NCBI GenBank assembly: GCA_033064195.1
Contig: JARBJD010000432.1
Location: 1-52,590 of the forward strand
Direction of reading: 5' to 3'
DNA from: Blattamonas nauphoetae
Taxonomy: Eukaryota > Preaxostyla > Oxymonadida
DNA: 52,590 bases
Shown: piece by piece, positions 44,124-52,590 of the stretch
How positions within the stretch are numbered: position 1 is the first letter of the stretch
Layout of the letters: each line of letters begins with the position of its first letter
Made by a program: the position numbers and the translations under genes
The notes under the pieces: generated by a model
Databases searched by the model: none
What the model saw: only the letters and a program-made list of their open reading frames with translations
What the model was told of the DNA's origin: nothing

Positions 44124-44574
44124 AGCGCTTCGCATCCAGGTGTTGATTGCTGTTGTATGGTGCATCCTGAACTATCGAAGAGTCTCAATAAGTTGATTGG
44201 AGAGAGGTGAGTTTAAGAGAGCGGGATGATCCGATTCAAAAAGGCAAATTCAATCCAATTGTCGAACATTACTCATCCGATCATGAATACTGCTATAATT
44301 TCACAAAAATGTATGATCATGTCAGAAAAATCCATTGAAGAAAAAGTTGACGATCCCGGGATTCGAACCTGGGTCCCAACAGCGGAAGTCTCTGAATCTA
44401 CCAACTCGTCTATTTGTACAATTTTTTGATCAAACATCCACACTGATATGGTTTAAAACCAACTTTTTGCAGATTTCCAACGGTCATTCAGAAAACCAAC
44501 GGTCGTTCAGAAAACCAACTGCAGCTTAGAATACCAAAGGTACTCGAGAAAACCAACTTTAAATTGAGATGGCC
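44124..44574 (-). repeat. Mutator-like element right arm
   Basis: Reverse-complement partner of 38194-38672, including the tRNA-like module at 44348-44410 on the minus strand. Confidence 0.85.
44348..44410 (-). other. tRNA-like module in Mutator-like right arm
   Basis: Identical in layout to 38378-38440, with the B box GGTTCGAATCCC on the minus strand. Confidence 0.6.
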
Positions 44575-44583
44575 CCATTTCTG
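44575..44583 (+). repeat. Target-site repeat CCATTTCTG, right
   Basis: Second copy of the 9-bp repeat. Polinton sequence resumes after it. Confidence 0.85.
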
Positions 44584-44817
44584 AATCTCATTCCTTCGTT
44601 GGACCACTGATTTCGAAGGTTGCACAGACAGGTGTTGAGATGATTCCAGATGTGAAGTCGGATCAGCAAATCCATGCAGAAAAGATGGCACAATATGAGC
44701 AAGCAATCAATGAAGGAAATACACCAGTTGCACACAAACTCAGAGGAGAAATACTGAAGCTAGAAGAAAAGCTGAAGCCGAAAGCGAAGAAGAAGAAACT
44801 GAAAAGAAATAAGCATT
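44584..44817 (+). pseudogene. Polinton gene interrupted by Mutator-like element, 3' piece
   Basis: Lysine- and glutamate-rich helical sequence (for example HKLRGEILKLEEKLKPKAKK) between the right target repeat and the next T-rich leader. Low complexity; function unknown. Confidence 0.5.
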
Positions 44818-44818
44818 C

Positions 44819-44837
44819 TTGTTTTTATTTTGATAAA
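44819..44837 (+). promoter_or_regulatory. T-rich block before capsid-like gene 1
   Basis: TTGTTTTTATTTTGATAAA immediately before ATG 44838. Confidence 0.55.
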
Positions 44838-46712
44838 ATGAACTCACATATAACACATCTGACAAACAAAAGAACTGGAGCATCATCATTGACTGGAAAT
44901 ACAACTGGATCAATCAAGTACACTCGAGATGATATTGGTCAAATACAACAACAACTCATGTCTGAACATCACATTAATTATCTTCTGAATGATGGAGCAC
45001 ACAGTACTTCCATTCAGGAATTAAAACCATCCGAGAATTCACGATTCTACAAAGGACAGGAAATAATCATTCCGTTGACTGGTAATCAAGACATTTGTCA
45101 AATCGATGATTCCTTCATTACGTTCACAATGACAGCAAGGCTTAAAGTGAATAATTGGAAGACAAATTCCAGTAAAATGGATCGTACATGAATGAGAGGA
45201 TATTTATATTCGTTGGACTCAAACATTCGGCATCAATCTTCGTGGCCTTACTGTTCTTCACAACAATCAGAGAATCATCAGCACAACAACTAATGACGTG
45301 TCAATGGAGTCTCACATCTACAATATGATCAAGCCAAAGAGTCAATTGGAGAATCGAAAACATTGTCACACACCTTGGCAGAATGCTTGGAATCATGATG
45401 AATCGGTTGCTGGTGTTTATATTCCACTTTCTGATTTCACAACAACTTCTGAACTGGAGTATTCAAAGACAGTATTGATGTACCTATTCGTGTGTCAATC
45501 AATCTTGAAGATCTTCTCATCTTCTGAATGACTGACTATCCTGCGTGTCTCTTTAGGTTGAAACTGAGCGTTCACATCAATGAAGATGCATTTGTGTGTT
45601 GTCCAGTTAATCCTGAACTCACTCTGAAGAACACACTTTCATTAATCGTTACTGGGACTGCTGCAGCGCCTAAGATAAAAGCATCAATTGCCGATTGTAT
45701 TCAGCATCGTCCCTATTTCTTAAACAATCTCGTAACCTCATGCACAAAGAACTTCGTTCAAATTGGTCAATCATTTCTGCAACCATCAGTTACGAAAGAC
45801 ATTGTGTATTCATCAGCTGGTACAGTTACGACAGAACCAGAATACGTGGATCAGTACATCTCACTAAACATCACCGAGTATCAAATTGATGTGTATTGCA
45901 TGAGCTCTGGATACAATATGAAAGAAATTGCGAAAGAGAATCTCAAGAAAATGTATCAGGATCGTCCAGGAACTATTCCAGCAGAAAAGATATCGTTCTA
46001 TCCATTTCAGAAGACACCAACTGAAACAGGCATTAATTGCACTCAACAAATGGTGGTTGTTAATGCCAAGGACATCATGCTTCTCTTCCGTCACTACGAC
46101 AATGAAGTCACTTGTTTCCACAATCCAATGCAGAAGGATATCCAAGTGAATCTACTCGACAAATACTATCCAGATCAACCGACAACAGCAATTGGGCTCG
46201 CTTCCTATCAATTTGCACTATCGACTCTCAATCTCGATTCTTATCTAGCTGTTCCTGACGACTTGGAGCGATCACTGACAGATTCTCTCGTTGAAGAGAA
46301 ACTCACTGGTGATCAGAATTATCCCAATGAGACAATGACAAGAGTTCGACCGATTCATGACAACACTGACTTCCTTATGTGCTTTTCAACACAGAGAAGT
46401 GGGTGTCCAACGAACTGTAATGATTCCATCAGTTCCAAAGGAAACGTTCCTGTCACTTTAAGATCATATCCCATTTATCAAGGTAAGCTGGACACATACC
46501 ACAATGTCTACAATCCAAGTCAAAGTGGTGGAAACATGACAACATTTACTCATCCTCCTGCACCAATTTTAGCAACAACCGCAACCACATGGTGGGTATT
46601 ACGATACAGTAATGGCAAACCAAAAGTTGAGTACTACCCAAATCACACATTGAAAGCGTTGCACAAAGATTTAGGAATCATGTCGAGACAAAACAGTAAA
46701 AGAAAATTATGA
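44838..46712 (+). pseudogene. Polinton capsid-like gene 1 region
   Basis: Starts MNSHITHLTNKRTGASSLTG. Beta-rich sequence throughout, with segments such as GQEIIIPLTGNQDICQIDDS, VFVCCPVNPEL-like strands and a C-terminal PAPILATTATTWWVLRYSNG. Size, position after the small virion-like genes, and tandem pairing with 46736-48366 fit a double-jelly-roll major capsid protein or a capsid partner. Assignment is from layout and strand pattern and no diagnostic motif exists. Broken. Confidence 0.6.
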
Positions 46713-46714
46713 TA

Positions 46715-46735
46715 TTGTATTTTTATTTTCTATAA
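46715..46735 (+). promoter_or_regulatory. T-rich block before capsid-like gene 2
   Basis: TTGTATTTTTATTTTCTATAA directly before ATG, just after the stop of capsid-like gene 1. Confidence 0.55.
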
Positions 46736-48366
46736 ATGAGAAGTATCAGATCAAATCAATCCAAACCAACATCGACATTAATTGAGCAAATCGAAGTCCA
46801 ATCATATCTGCCAAAATTCAGATTCCAACGAATCCACCTATGCCAGAATCGGAGATGTTGAAGTTCCACTGTGTTATGATGGTCATGATGTGACTGAGTT
46901 TGCGAAGAGTCATTTACGAATAGATCTAACGATCACTGTTCCGTATGAGCAACCGACGACAGACAGAAACTACTACCCTAACATGTATGCAATGTTCTAC
47001 GGATATAAGTCATCATCAGATGCAATTCGAGATATGAGACTAGTCGACAGTAAAGGAAACATCATTGACAATACACTCCAGAATAATCATGTTCACGAAT
47101 CATTTCTGTACCACACTTTCAAGTCTTATGAAGAGAAAACAACATGAAGCATTGCTACAGTCTATTTGAAAATGTTCAGAGAATGGATCCAAGTGTTTGT
47201 GGATGCTACTTTTCTCCAACTCCAAATACTGAAACAGTGTTCCCAATTACAATTCCTCTGGTTATTCCGTTTGTGAATTTACTTCCACTGAGTACTTTTG
47301 ATCAGTATCCAAATTCCATCTTTGGCAATTTACGTTTGAGATTTCATTTGACAACTGATTCACTTGTGTACTGTCCGATTCGAGTACCCACAGTCATTCG
47401 AAAAGGACTTGAACGATACGTGGAGAAAGATCCATTCGGAAAATATACTACACACAAATCTCATCACGCACTATTACAAGATGGAGAATTCACAAATGTG
47501 ACTCAAGAATTCACACAAATCGGAAATCCAGTTTATCAATATTATACATATTCAGATCCAGATCCAAGTACTGGAATTGTGCATACTACAGTTAAATCAA
47601 CCACTTCCACGGTTCTGAGTTCATCGGTGGACAAAGTCACTTCTATTTGCTACGGATATCAAATCACTGATGCAACGAAGCAATCCCTCTTCAACACATA
47701 TTCAAAGACATTATACGTCTTGAAAGCAGAAAGAATTGACACACAATCATTTCAATCATCTGCAAATGCAATGGGAGTGAGATCAAACATTAGTTTCAAA
47801 CTCAACAATCTCATGAATCTGATGTGCTTATTCCCCGATCGACCAAACGAGTGTACAGTCTTCAGAAATCCTCAATATGTTGGTCACTTCGAAATGCTAG
47901 GAAATAATTATCCCAATTTCCCAATGTCAACAAACTCACCAGAGTTCTATCAAATGATGATGGTGAACGGTGATTTCATTGGCTGTTCTGCAACACAAGA
48001 GTTTGAGAATTCCATCTGTGAACCTCGCAATTACGTCTATGGTGGAAAGGAGGTAAACTGAGACCATCAACGGATGCAACTTCATTCACATTTATGGTTC
48101 CAACAGATCGAAGTGAAATTGCTGGTGGAGAAGAAGGTATTTCGACAGCAGAATCAGTGAACATTGTCTTCAGAGGAACCCCAATCAAACAAGGCGAACC
48201 TGATCCATATTTCACATCAACTCCAGAAGGACCTCCTCCACCAATATTGGCATTGCATCAGGCTACATATTGGTTGTTCTGGATTGAGAATGGACAACCA
48301 CGAGTGCGATATGTCATTGATCGCCGACTCCAAGAAGCATATGAAGAAGTGAAGAGAGGATATTAA
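46736..48366 (+). pseudogene. Polinton capsid-like gene 2 region
   Basis: Beta-rich sequence of similar length to gene 1 and with a related C-terminus (PPPILALHQATYWLFWIENG followed by PRVRYVIDRRL; gene 1 has PKVEYYPNHTL). Gene 1 and 2 are therefore old paralogues or a capsid/partner pair. Segments such as LRIDLTITVPYEQP and NLRLRFHLTTDSLVYCPI are jelly-roll-like strands. Broken. Confidence 0.6.
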
Positions 48367-48434
48367 TGCATAGCATTTCTAGAATGACAGAGTCATATTA
48401 CTAAATTGAATATTTTATTTTGTAGAAATCACAA

Positions 48435-48844
48435 ATGGTCAAGCGGTACTTCTCAATTCAGAATTCTCACACTGCTCAACTCCCTCCTGATTTTACCAAT
48501 TCAAGAAAACAAAAATACATCTACTTTCTTGACTGCAAACTCATCCATGTGAAGAAGAGATTAGTGATGCATCGACAGTCATTTCAAAAGATGTACCGCA
48601 GCACATAACAATCCATGGTGATTGGATCCAGACTGATGCATTCAATGATTCATATGTTGCTTTCTGCAATGAACAGATTGCGAAGCGAAAGAAGTGGGAA
48701 TTAACTACTCGACAATCTATTGTGAAGATCTGGTTCAAAGACAGTTCTGGTGAGTCAATCGAGATGGAAACAACCGAGACCATCAATGGAAAAATAATCA
48801 AGGAGTACTATGAATTTCTGGTTGATCTCATGTTGGAATACTAA
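48435..48844 (+). pseudogene. Small Polinton gene region after the capsid pair
   Basis: Begins MVKRYFSIQNSHTAQLPPDF behind TATTTTATTTTGTAGAAATC. Later sequence is charged with Ile/Glu-rich strands and ends LVDLMLEY. The end overlaps the convergent fibre-like gene by about 17 bp. Possibly a minor virion protein; unrecognised. Broken. Confidence 0.4.
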
Positions 48845-49742
48845 TCAGTGTCTTATATTTTTGGATCAGTTCATTGATGAGTGTCTGTTGTTGTCCAACA
48901 ATAGAGCACAATTCCTGAATGGCTTTCACACAGAAGCAAGAGAGTTCTGCATAATCAACTTGAAGACAATCTGGATTGGAATCATTCACAACTTCAGGGA
49001 ATATCTCTTGGATCTGTTGTGCAATCACACCAATGTGTTTCTTCTCACTTTCCTTCTTCAAGCATTCACATTTCTCTTTGCAATTCTTCAAGTGTTCTTC
49101 ATCTGTCTCATTCTCTATTTGCTTTGTGACTTTGCTGATCTTCGAGTCGATGTGTTGAACTGATACTGCACAATTTCGACTTTATTCAGTTGCTCAAGAA
49201 CATCAGGGTATGGTTCAATATTTCTTTTGACTCTTCTGTCTGACAACTGAGAAAAACTCCCTGTTGGTGATATTGAAAATACTCCTGAACCAGTGTCTTC
49301 ATCGTAGTAATACAATGCTGGTGTGTCACAGGAGACCACATAATAATGCCATCACCATTGAACTGAATTCCAGAAGTTTCTGCAATCGATTGTGAGATTG
49401 ATATGCCAGACTGAAATGTTGAAGCCGGATATGTTCCAGGATACTTCGGAAGTGATCCTTCTGAGATATTCCACTTCGCTCCATTCACATTGATCAATCC
49501 TCCAATTTCTGGAGTCGCAATACCAGCTGAACAACTGATTGATCCGTTTGTGCTTACTTTTGGATTGAGGATATCGCTGTCTGCTGTGCTTCAGTTGTCT
49601 TCTTAAGTGTGTCGACTTCTTCTTGATTCGTTTCTAATTCCGTTTGTAGTGAGTGAATGACTGCTGCATTCTCAGTGATCGTCGAAAGATTATGATCAAT
49701 CATTTTCTCAATCATTTGTGAATTGTATTTTTGTCGATTCAT
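48828..49742 (-). pseudogene. Fibre-like gene with S74 chaperone domain
   Basis: The start ATG 49742 opens with a coiled coil (MIDHNLSTITENAAVIHSLQ...), followed by a Gly/Ser/Ile-rich beta part (NVNGAKWNISEGSLP, QFNGDGIIMWS) as in trimeric fibres. It ends with an intramolecular chaperone of endosialidase type (Peptidase S74): SQLSDRRVKRNIEP at the expected self-cleavage Ser-Asp, then IGVIAQQIQEIFPEVV and VDYAELSCFCVKAIQEL. In phage and large viruses this domain trimerises the spike and is cut off. A cysteine-rich loop (CKEKCECLKK) is inserted before the IGVIAQ helix. Broken; fossil. Confidence 0.8.
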
Positions 49743-49789
49743 TTTGTTTGCTCTTTAATTGAAATTAAAAAGACAAAATAGCCGTTGAG

Positions 49790-50100
49790 TAGTTCCTGTT
49801 CATGTTCGTGTGAGTTTCCTATGGACACCCTGATACCTTTGGGGACGATCTATCTCAATCCTTCTCAATGACTGCTACGCTCTCACAGAGAATAGCGAAT
49901 TCCTTGAAGGGATAAGTCTTGGGTGGGCATGATTTACGGATTAATTCTTTGCAAAGAATCTGAAGCCAACATGAACCCGGGGACAATCGTTCGATCATCC
50001 GTCTCCAATCCAACCTTCAATTCGTTCTACGCATCAGTCACGAGGGCACCTTTTGCCTGAGTATCTTGGGACATTACGTCGAGGTCTCACACTTGCACTA
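49790..50100 (-). repeat. ~270-bp module, copy 2 (inside right arm)
   Basis: Similar to 50727-50995 in the same orientation and to 27530-27800 inverted, with more differences (an extra ~25 bp near 49890). It lies between the fibre-like gene and the right long repeat, so the module was copied independently of the arms. Confidence 0.65.
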
Positions 50101-50153
50101 ACAGGACCTACTCTTCATATGCAAAAGAAAAATTCAAAATAAAAAAATCAGCG

Positions 50154-50521
50154 TTAATTTTGTGAACACCTAAAACACCTCAGATTCTTCTCTGTTGGAA
50201 CAGGATCTTGCTTGTACTCACCAACGAGCTCACAGTTGTACTTCCTCAGTTCATTCTCCACAAACGATTGAGTGTAGTGTCGACGTTGTGACATGTGTGG
50301 TCTGTTCCCTTGATTCCACAACTTTGGCTTAATCCTCCACTCAACACCTTCATGAACATAGATGACTGGGATATTATGTCTGACATACTCAGAAACAAGT
50401 TCACAGTTCTCTTCTTTCATTGACTGAATCAAAGCTTGCTTGGCATCTGTTCGACGTTTTCGCTCCCTTTGTGGAGGTTCGAAGTCTTTAGCGAGACATA
50501 TGTAGTATTCACTGTTGTCAT
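50154..50521 (-). pseudogene. Polinton repeat-domain ORF copy, right arm
   Basis: Mirror copy of the ORF at 28000-28425, starting from ATG 50521 and carrying ENCELVSEYVR and YNCELVGEYKQ. Its last codons differ from the left copy because the long inverted repeat ends inside it (about 50206). Confidence 0.55.
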
Positions 50522-50726
50522 TTAATACAAATTAAAATATCAAAAATAAAAATGAAATGTGAAGTGAGGTGTTGGAACTTTTATTTCTTGTTCCTTGTTG
50601 TGCCAGCTTTCATCTTGCTTCTTTCTTTTGATTCTTTCTTCCAAGTTTCATTTTTTCATTCATTCATTCAATTCATTTTTTCAATCATTCAATCATTCAA
50701 TCATTCAATTTTCAAGTTTGTATGAT

Positions 50727-50995
50727 TGTACCATGAGACAACCGATACTCCTTTGGGGATCACTCTATCATGATCCTACTCAATGACTACTGCTGGCGAA
50801 TTCCTTGAAGGGCTAAGGTATTGGGGGCATGATTTACAGTCACATTCAAGTGATGCCCACAGTGAACCCCAGGGACAGCCTCCCAGCTCGTCCCGCTCCA
50901 ATCCAACCTTCAATTCGTTCTACGCATTAGCCACGAGGGCACCATTTTGCCTGAGTATCAAGGGAAATTACGTCGAGGTTTCATACTTCAACTTT
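50727..50995 (-). repeat. ~270-bp module, copy 3 (right arm)
   Basis: Arm partner of the 27530-27800 module. Confidence 0.7.
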
Positions 50996-51130
50996 TTGGA
51001 AATTTTGAATTTTTGAATTTTTGAATTTTTGAAATTTTCCTAAGTATTTTTTTTTGAAATTTTTTTTGAATTTTTGAATTTTTTAAATTTTTGAAATTGT
51101 TTTGGTATTTTGAAACTTTTTCATTCTTTT
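50996..51130 (-). repeat. Simple repeat, TTCAAAAA-type (right arm)
   Basis: Mirror of the left-arm A/T-rich repeat, with fewer units. Confidence 0.75.
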
Positions 51131-51144
51131 TGAAATTAAGATTG

Positions 51145-51214
51145 CCCCTCGCCTGAATCAGACCACCCCTAGAAACGGGTGGACACTGGAACATACCCAC
51201 TGGGCTACTGGCTC
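51145..51214 (-). other. tRNA-like module 2 (right arm)
   Basis: Minus-strand TAGCCCAGTGGG A box; the B box has drifted to GGTCTGATTC. Partner of 27265-27336. Confidence 0.45.
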
Positions 51215-51294
51215 CTGAAAATGTTTGTTTCGACCTGTGCCTTATACCTCGAATTTCAGATCTGCTATATATTCCTTTTATCGTCTACCTATCT

Positions 51295-51510
51295 CCCCTC
51301 GTTAAAAGCATGGATTTATCACGGGAACGACTTTTTACCCTCGTTAAAAGCACGACTTTTCTCGTCAGCGATTTTTTCAAAATAAGTTAGATTTTCCGTT
51401 TTAACATTTTACCCCGTTAAAAGCATGACTATTTCACGGGAGCGATCTGCTAGATCTTAATTCTTGGCCACTTGTTACCCTCGTTAAAAGCATGACTTTT
51501 CACGGGAGCA
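51295..51510 (-). repeat. Array of four hairpins (right arm)
   Basis: Four units as in the left arm. In most units both the A run and the paired T run are one base shorter than on the left, so pairing is kept. Confidence 0.7.
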
Positions 51511-51604
51511 TTTTATATAGTGAATTTCTTGACAAAGTTTTCAAATTTTAAATCTGCTATAGTCTTTTTTCGGGTATAAAGTTCTGATTTTCGGGATAAT
51601 TTCA

Positions 51605-51688
51605 GGACCGGATAGTCTAGTGGTAATGGTGAGTGCACGCACTCCTACTACTAGCTGAAGGTCCTAGGTTCAATTCCTGGCGGAAGCA
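51605..51688 (+). other. tRNA-like module 1 (right arm)
   Basis: Partner of 26773-26857, with TAGTCTAGTGG and GGTTCAATTCC intact. Confidence 0.6.
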
Positions 51689-52046
51689 TTTAATGTCACA
51701 TATCACTGCCCTTTGGCATGGTCTAGGCCCTTGGCAAGACCAACGTACGTTTCGGAACTCAAACCGATAAAATGAGTTCCGATGCCGGTCTAAAGGGACC
51801 GATGAGAAGGGTCGCAACCTTCGGAACCTTGAAAAAATACACCAGCTTCCGCCAAAATCAAGGTTTTGCATTTTTGGAAATTTTCGAAATTTTGCTTCAA
51901 CTTGAAAGTTTGAAGTAACTGAACTCTGGAAGAGAATATTTCTCTAAGATTGACAACTTTCTGAAATGAAATGACTTTTGCAAGTATTTTCTGAATTGTC
52001 AATCGGCATGGAGAAAAAGCTATAGTAGTGGTGTCTTTGCCAACGT

Positions 52047-52071
52047 GGTTCCACATTCGCCTATATCACTA
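52047..52071 (-). repeat. Polinton outer terminal inverted repeat, right
   Basis: GGTTCCACATTCGCC...CACTA, partner of 25817-25841. Confidence 0.75.
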
Positions 52072-52077
52072 CTCAGT
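52072..52077 (+). repeat. Polinton target-site repeat, right (CTCAGT)
   Basis: Second copy of the 6-bp repeat. Confidence 0.8.
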
Positions 52078-52148
52078 GGTGAGGTAGTGAAGATCTTCTT
52101 CAGAATCTTACCAGATGTTTGAAATGATGTTTGGCCAGCTTTCTTCAT
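52074..52148 (-). pseudogene. hAT-type transposase gene, N-terminal piece
   Basis: On the minus strand ATG 52148 starts a frame, MKKAGQTSFQTSGKILKK..., which reaches the Polinton target repeat in the same phase as the frame that continues at 25810. This supports Polinton insertion into the coding part of a hAT gene. An in-frame TGA lies 18 bases upstream of the ATG. No BED zinc finger is seen, so the gene may lack its true N-terminus or have an upstream exon. Confidence 0.55.
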
Positions 52149-52590
52149 TCCACACCCTCTAAATCAAGGAGTTCTTCAATTCGATGTCCTGCTCCCATCT
52201 GCATCAACGATGACGACAGCACAGTGCGTCAGATATCGGAAAGAACAGAAGTCAGCACCACGCGGCACCTTCACAAAAGTGCCTTTGTCAAAGGCTTGAA
52301 AGGTGGCAGATTCATGGATGAGCTTGGAAGAGACTGTTGAATCATTTTTTCTTGTTGTTGACTTGCCTCATATCTTCAAGATCTACCAAAGAATGTACAG
52401 AGGAAGTTGAATCTGTTCAGAGCGGGCGGGAGGGTGTATGAAGTTGAGACTCTGGCTGATGTTGAAAAATGACATGTAGGCCAGTGTACTTCCTTGACTG
52501 CACTGTTCTTGGAATGGCTCGTACTCCACTCTCAGTGATCATCACTATCATATTCCGCTCCTCCATCAATAAGAAGATTTGTGTGAACTT
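52149..52590. other. Right edge, hAT flank, no gene supported
   Basis: Short frames on both strands with no domain. Should contain the 5' part and terminal repeat of the hAT element if these lie within the window; I could not identify them. Confidence 0.35.

Larger units (their letters stand above)
38194..44574. mobile_element. Mutator-like element carrying host-like sequence
   Basis: 6,381 bp with inverted arms of about 450-480 bp starting GGCTGCCTCAATTT (left) and GGCCATCTCAATTT (right, reverse-complemented), and a 9-bp direct repeat. Long arms and a 9-bp duplication are the classic Mutator-like (MULE) pattern. No MULE transposase (no DDE or SWIM-zinc pattern) was recognised. Instead the interior is G/C- and C/T-rich host-like DNA with minus-strand exon-like frames, including a dual-specificity-phosphatase-like piece. 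This is the layout of a gene-capturing, non-autonomous Pack-MULE. It entered the Polinton after the Polinton entered the hAT gene. Confidence 0.8.
50206..51890 (-). repeat. Polinton long inverted repeat, right arm
   Basis: Reverse-complement partner of 26575-28313. Modules occur in mirrored order. Differences are mostly small indels in A/T runs and a few substitutions. Confidence 0.85.
25817..52071. mobile_element. Polinton/Maverick, broken, with nested insertion
   Basis: Total 26.3 kb, of which 6.4 kb is a later Mutator-like insertion, leaving about 19.9 kb, the usual Polinton size. Termini are AGTGATATAGG... and ...CCTATATCACTA with a 6-bp target repeat. Recognised parts: protein-primed PolB, retroviral-type integrase, A32-like packaging ATPase, two capsid-like genes, small candidate structural genes and a fibre-like gene with an S74 chaperone domain. 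An adenovirus-like maturation protease was not recognised. Long inverted repeats of about 1.7 kb lie just inside both ends. The element is broken, roughly ten breaks in all. The arms remain very alike and most genes are still readable, so it is probably young. Confidence 0.9.

Noticed and set aside
38194-44574. An autonomous Mutator-like element with its own transposase
   Set aside because: No frame with a MULE transposase pattern was found on either strand; the interior is host-like in composition.
25817-52071. An adenovirus-like cysteine protease gene in the Polinton
   Set aside because: I looked at every unassigned Polinton gene for a His...Cys protease layout and could not support one.
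1-52590. Bacterial or phage origin because of the S74 and HNH domains
   Set aside because: Introns in the ABC gene, eukaryotic transposon classes and Polinton gene content place the window in a protist nuclear genome.

Overview
This is nuclear DNA of a protist and not bacterial DNA. The large ABC transporter gene has two short GT-AG introns (98 and 90 nt), genes are interspersed with eukaryotic transposons (hAT, Mutator-like, Polinton), and a tandem lineage-specific helical gene family is present. The style of that family (a helical body ending in a WNxxRxxRQ-rich tail) and the short introns fit an oxymonad such as Blattamonas. That is recognition from memory, not a database result. TGA, TAA and TAG all behave as stops.

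Layout. (1) 1-17.7 kb is a C/T-rich region holding three tandem copies (A about 2.5-8.6 kb, B 10.8-13.0 kb, C 15.0-17.2 kb) of one ARM/HEAT-like family, each followed by a related tail. None of the three is intact. A is split by a 3.8 kb inserted element at 2849-6669, B and C each carry a frameshift in the large last exon. (2) 18.0-22.7 kb, minus strand, is one complete ABCC/MRP-type ABC transporter of 1,505 residues in three exons. It is the only clearly healthy host gene here. A short look-alike of its second nucleotide-binding domain lies at 14.39-14.45 kb. (3) 24.1-52.1 kb is a nest of mobile elements. A hAT-type transposase gene on the minus strand is split by a Polinton (25817-52071, 6-bp target repeat CTCAGT). 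The Polinton is in turn split at 38194-44574 by a Mutator-like element (9-bp target repeat CCATTTCTG, arms of about 450-480 bp) that carries host-like captured gene sequence, including a dual-specificity-phosphatase-like fragment.

The Polinton (about 19.9 kb without the inserted element) has protein-primed DNA polymerase B with an HNH-like module, a retroviral-type integrase, an A32-like packaging ATPase, two capsid-like genes, small structural candidates and a fibre-like gene ending in an S74 intramolecular chaperone domain. Several genes are broken (roughly ten breaks in all, including the Mutator-like insertion), so it is treated as a fossil, though a fairly recent one because its long inverted repeats are still very alike. 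These inverted repeats are unusual. Each carries two tRNA-like pol III-promoter modules, an array of four strong hairpins, and a copy of a small repeat-domain ORF. Nearly every Polinton gene is preceded by a T-rich block such as TTTTTATTTT placed just before a start codon often reading TAAATG or GAAATG.
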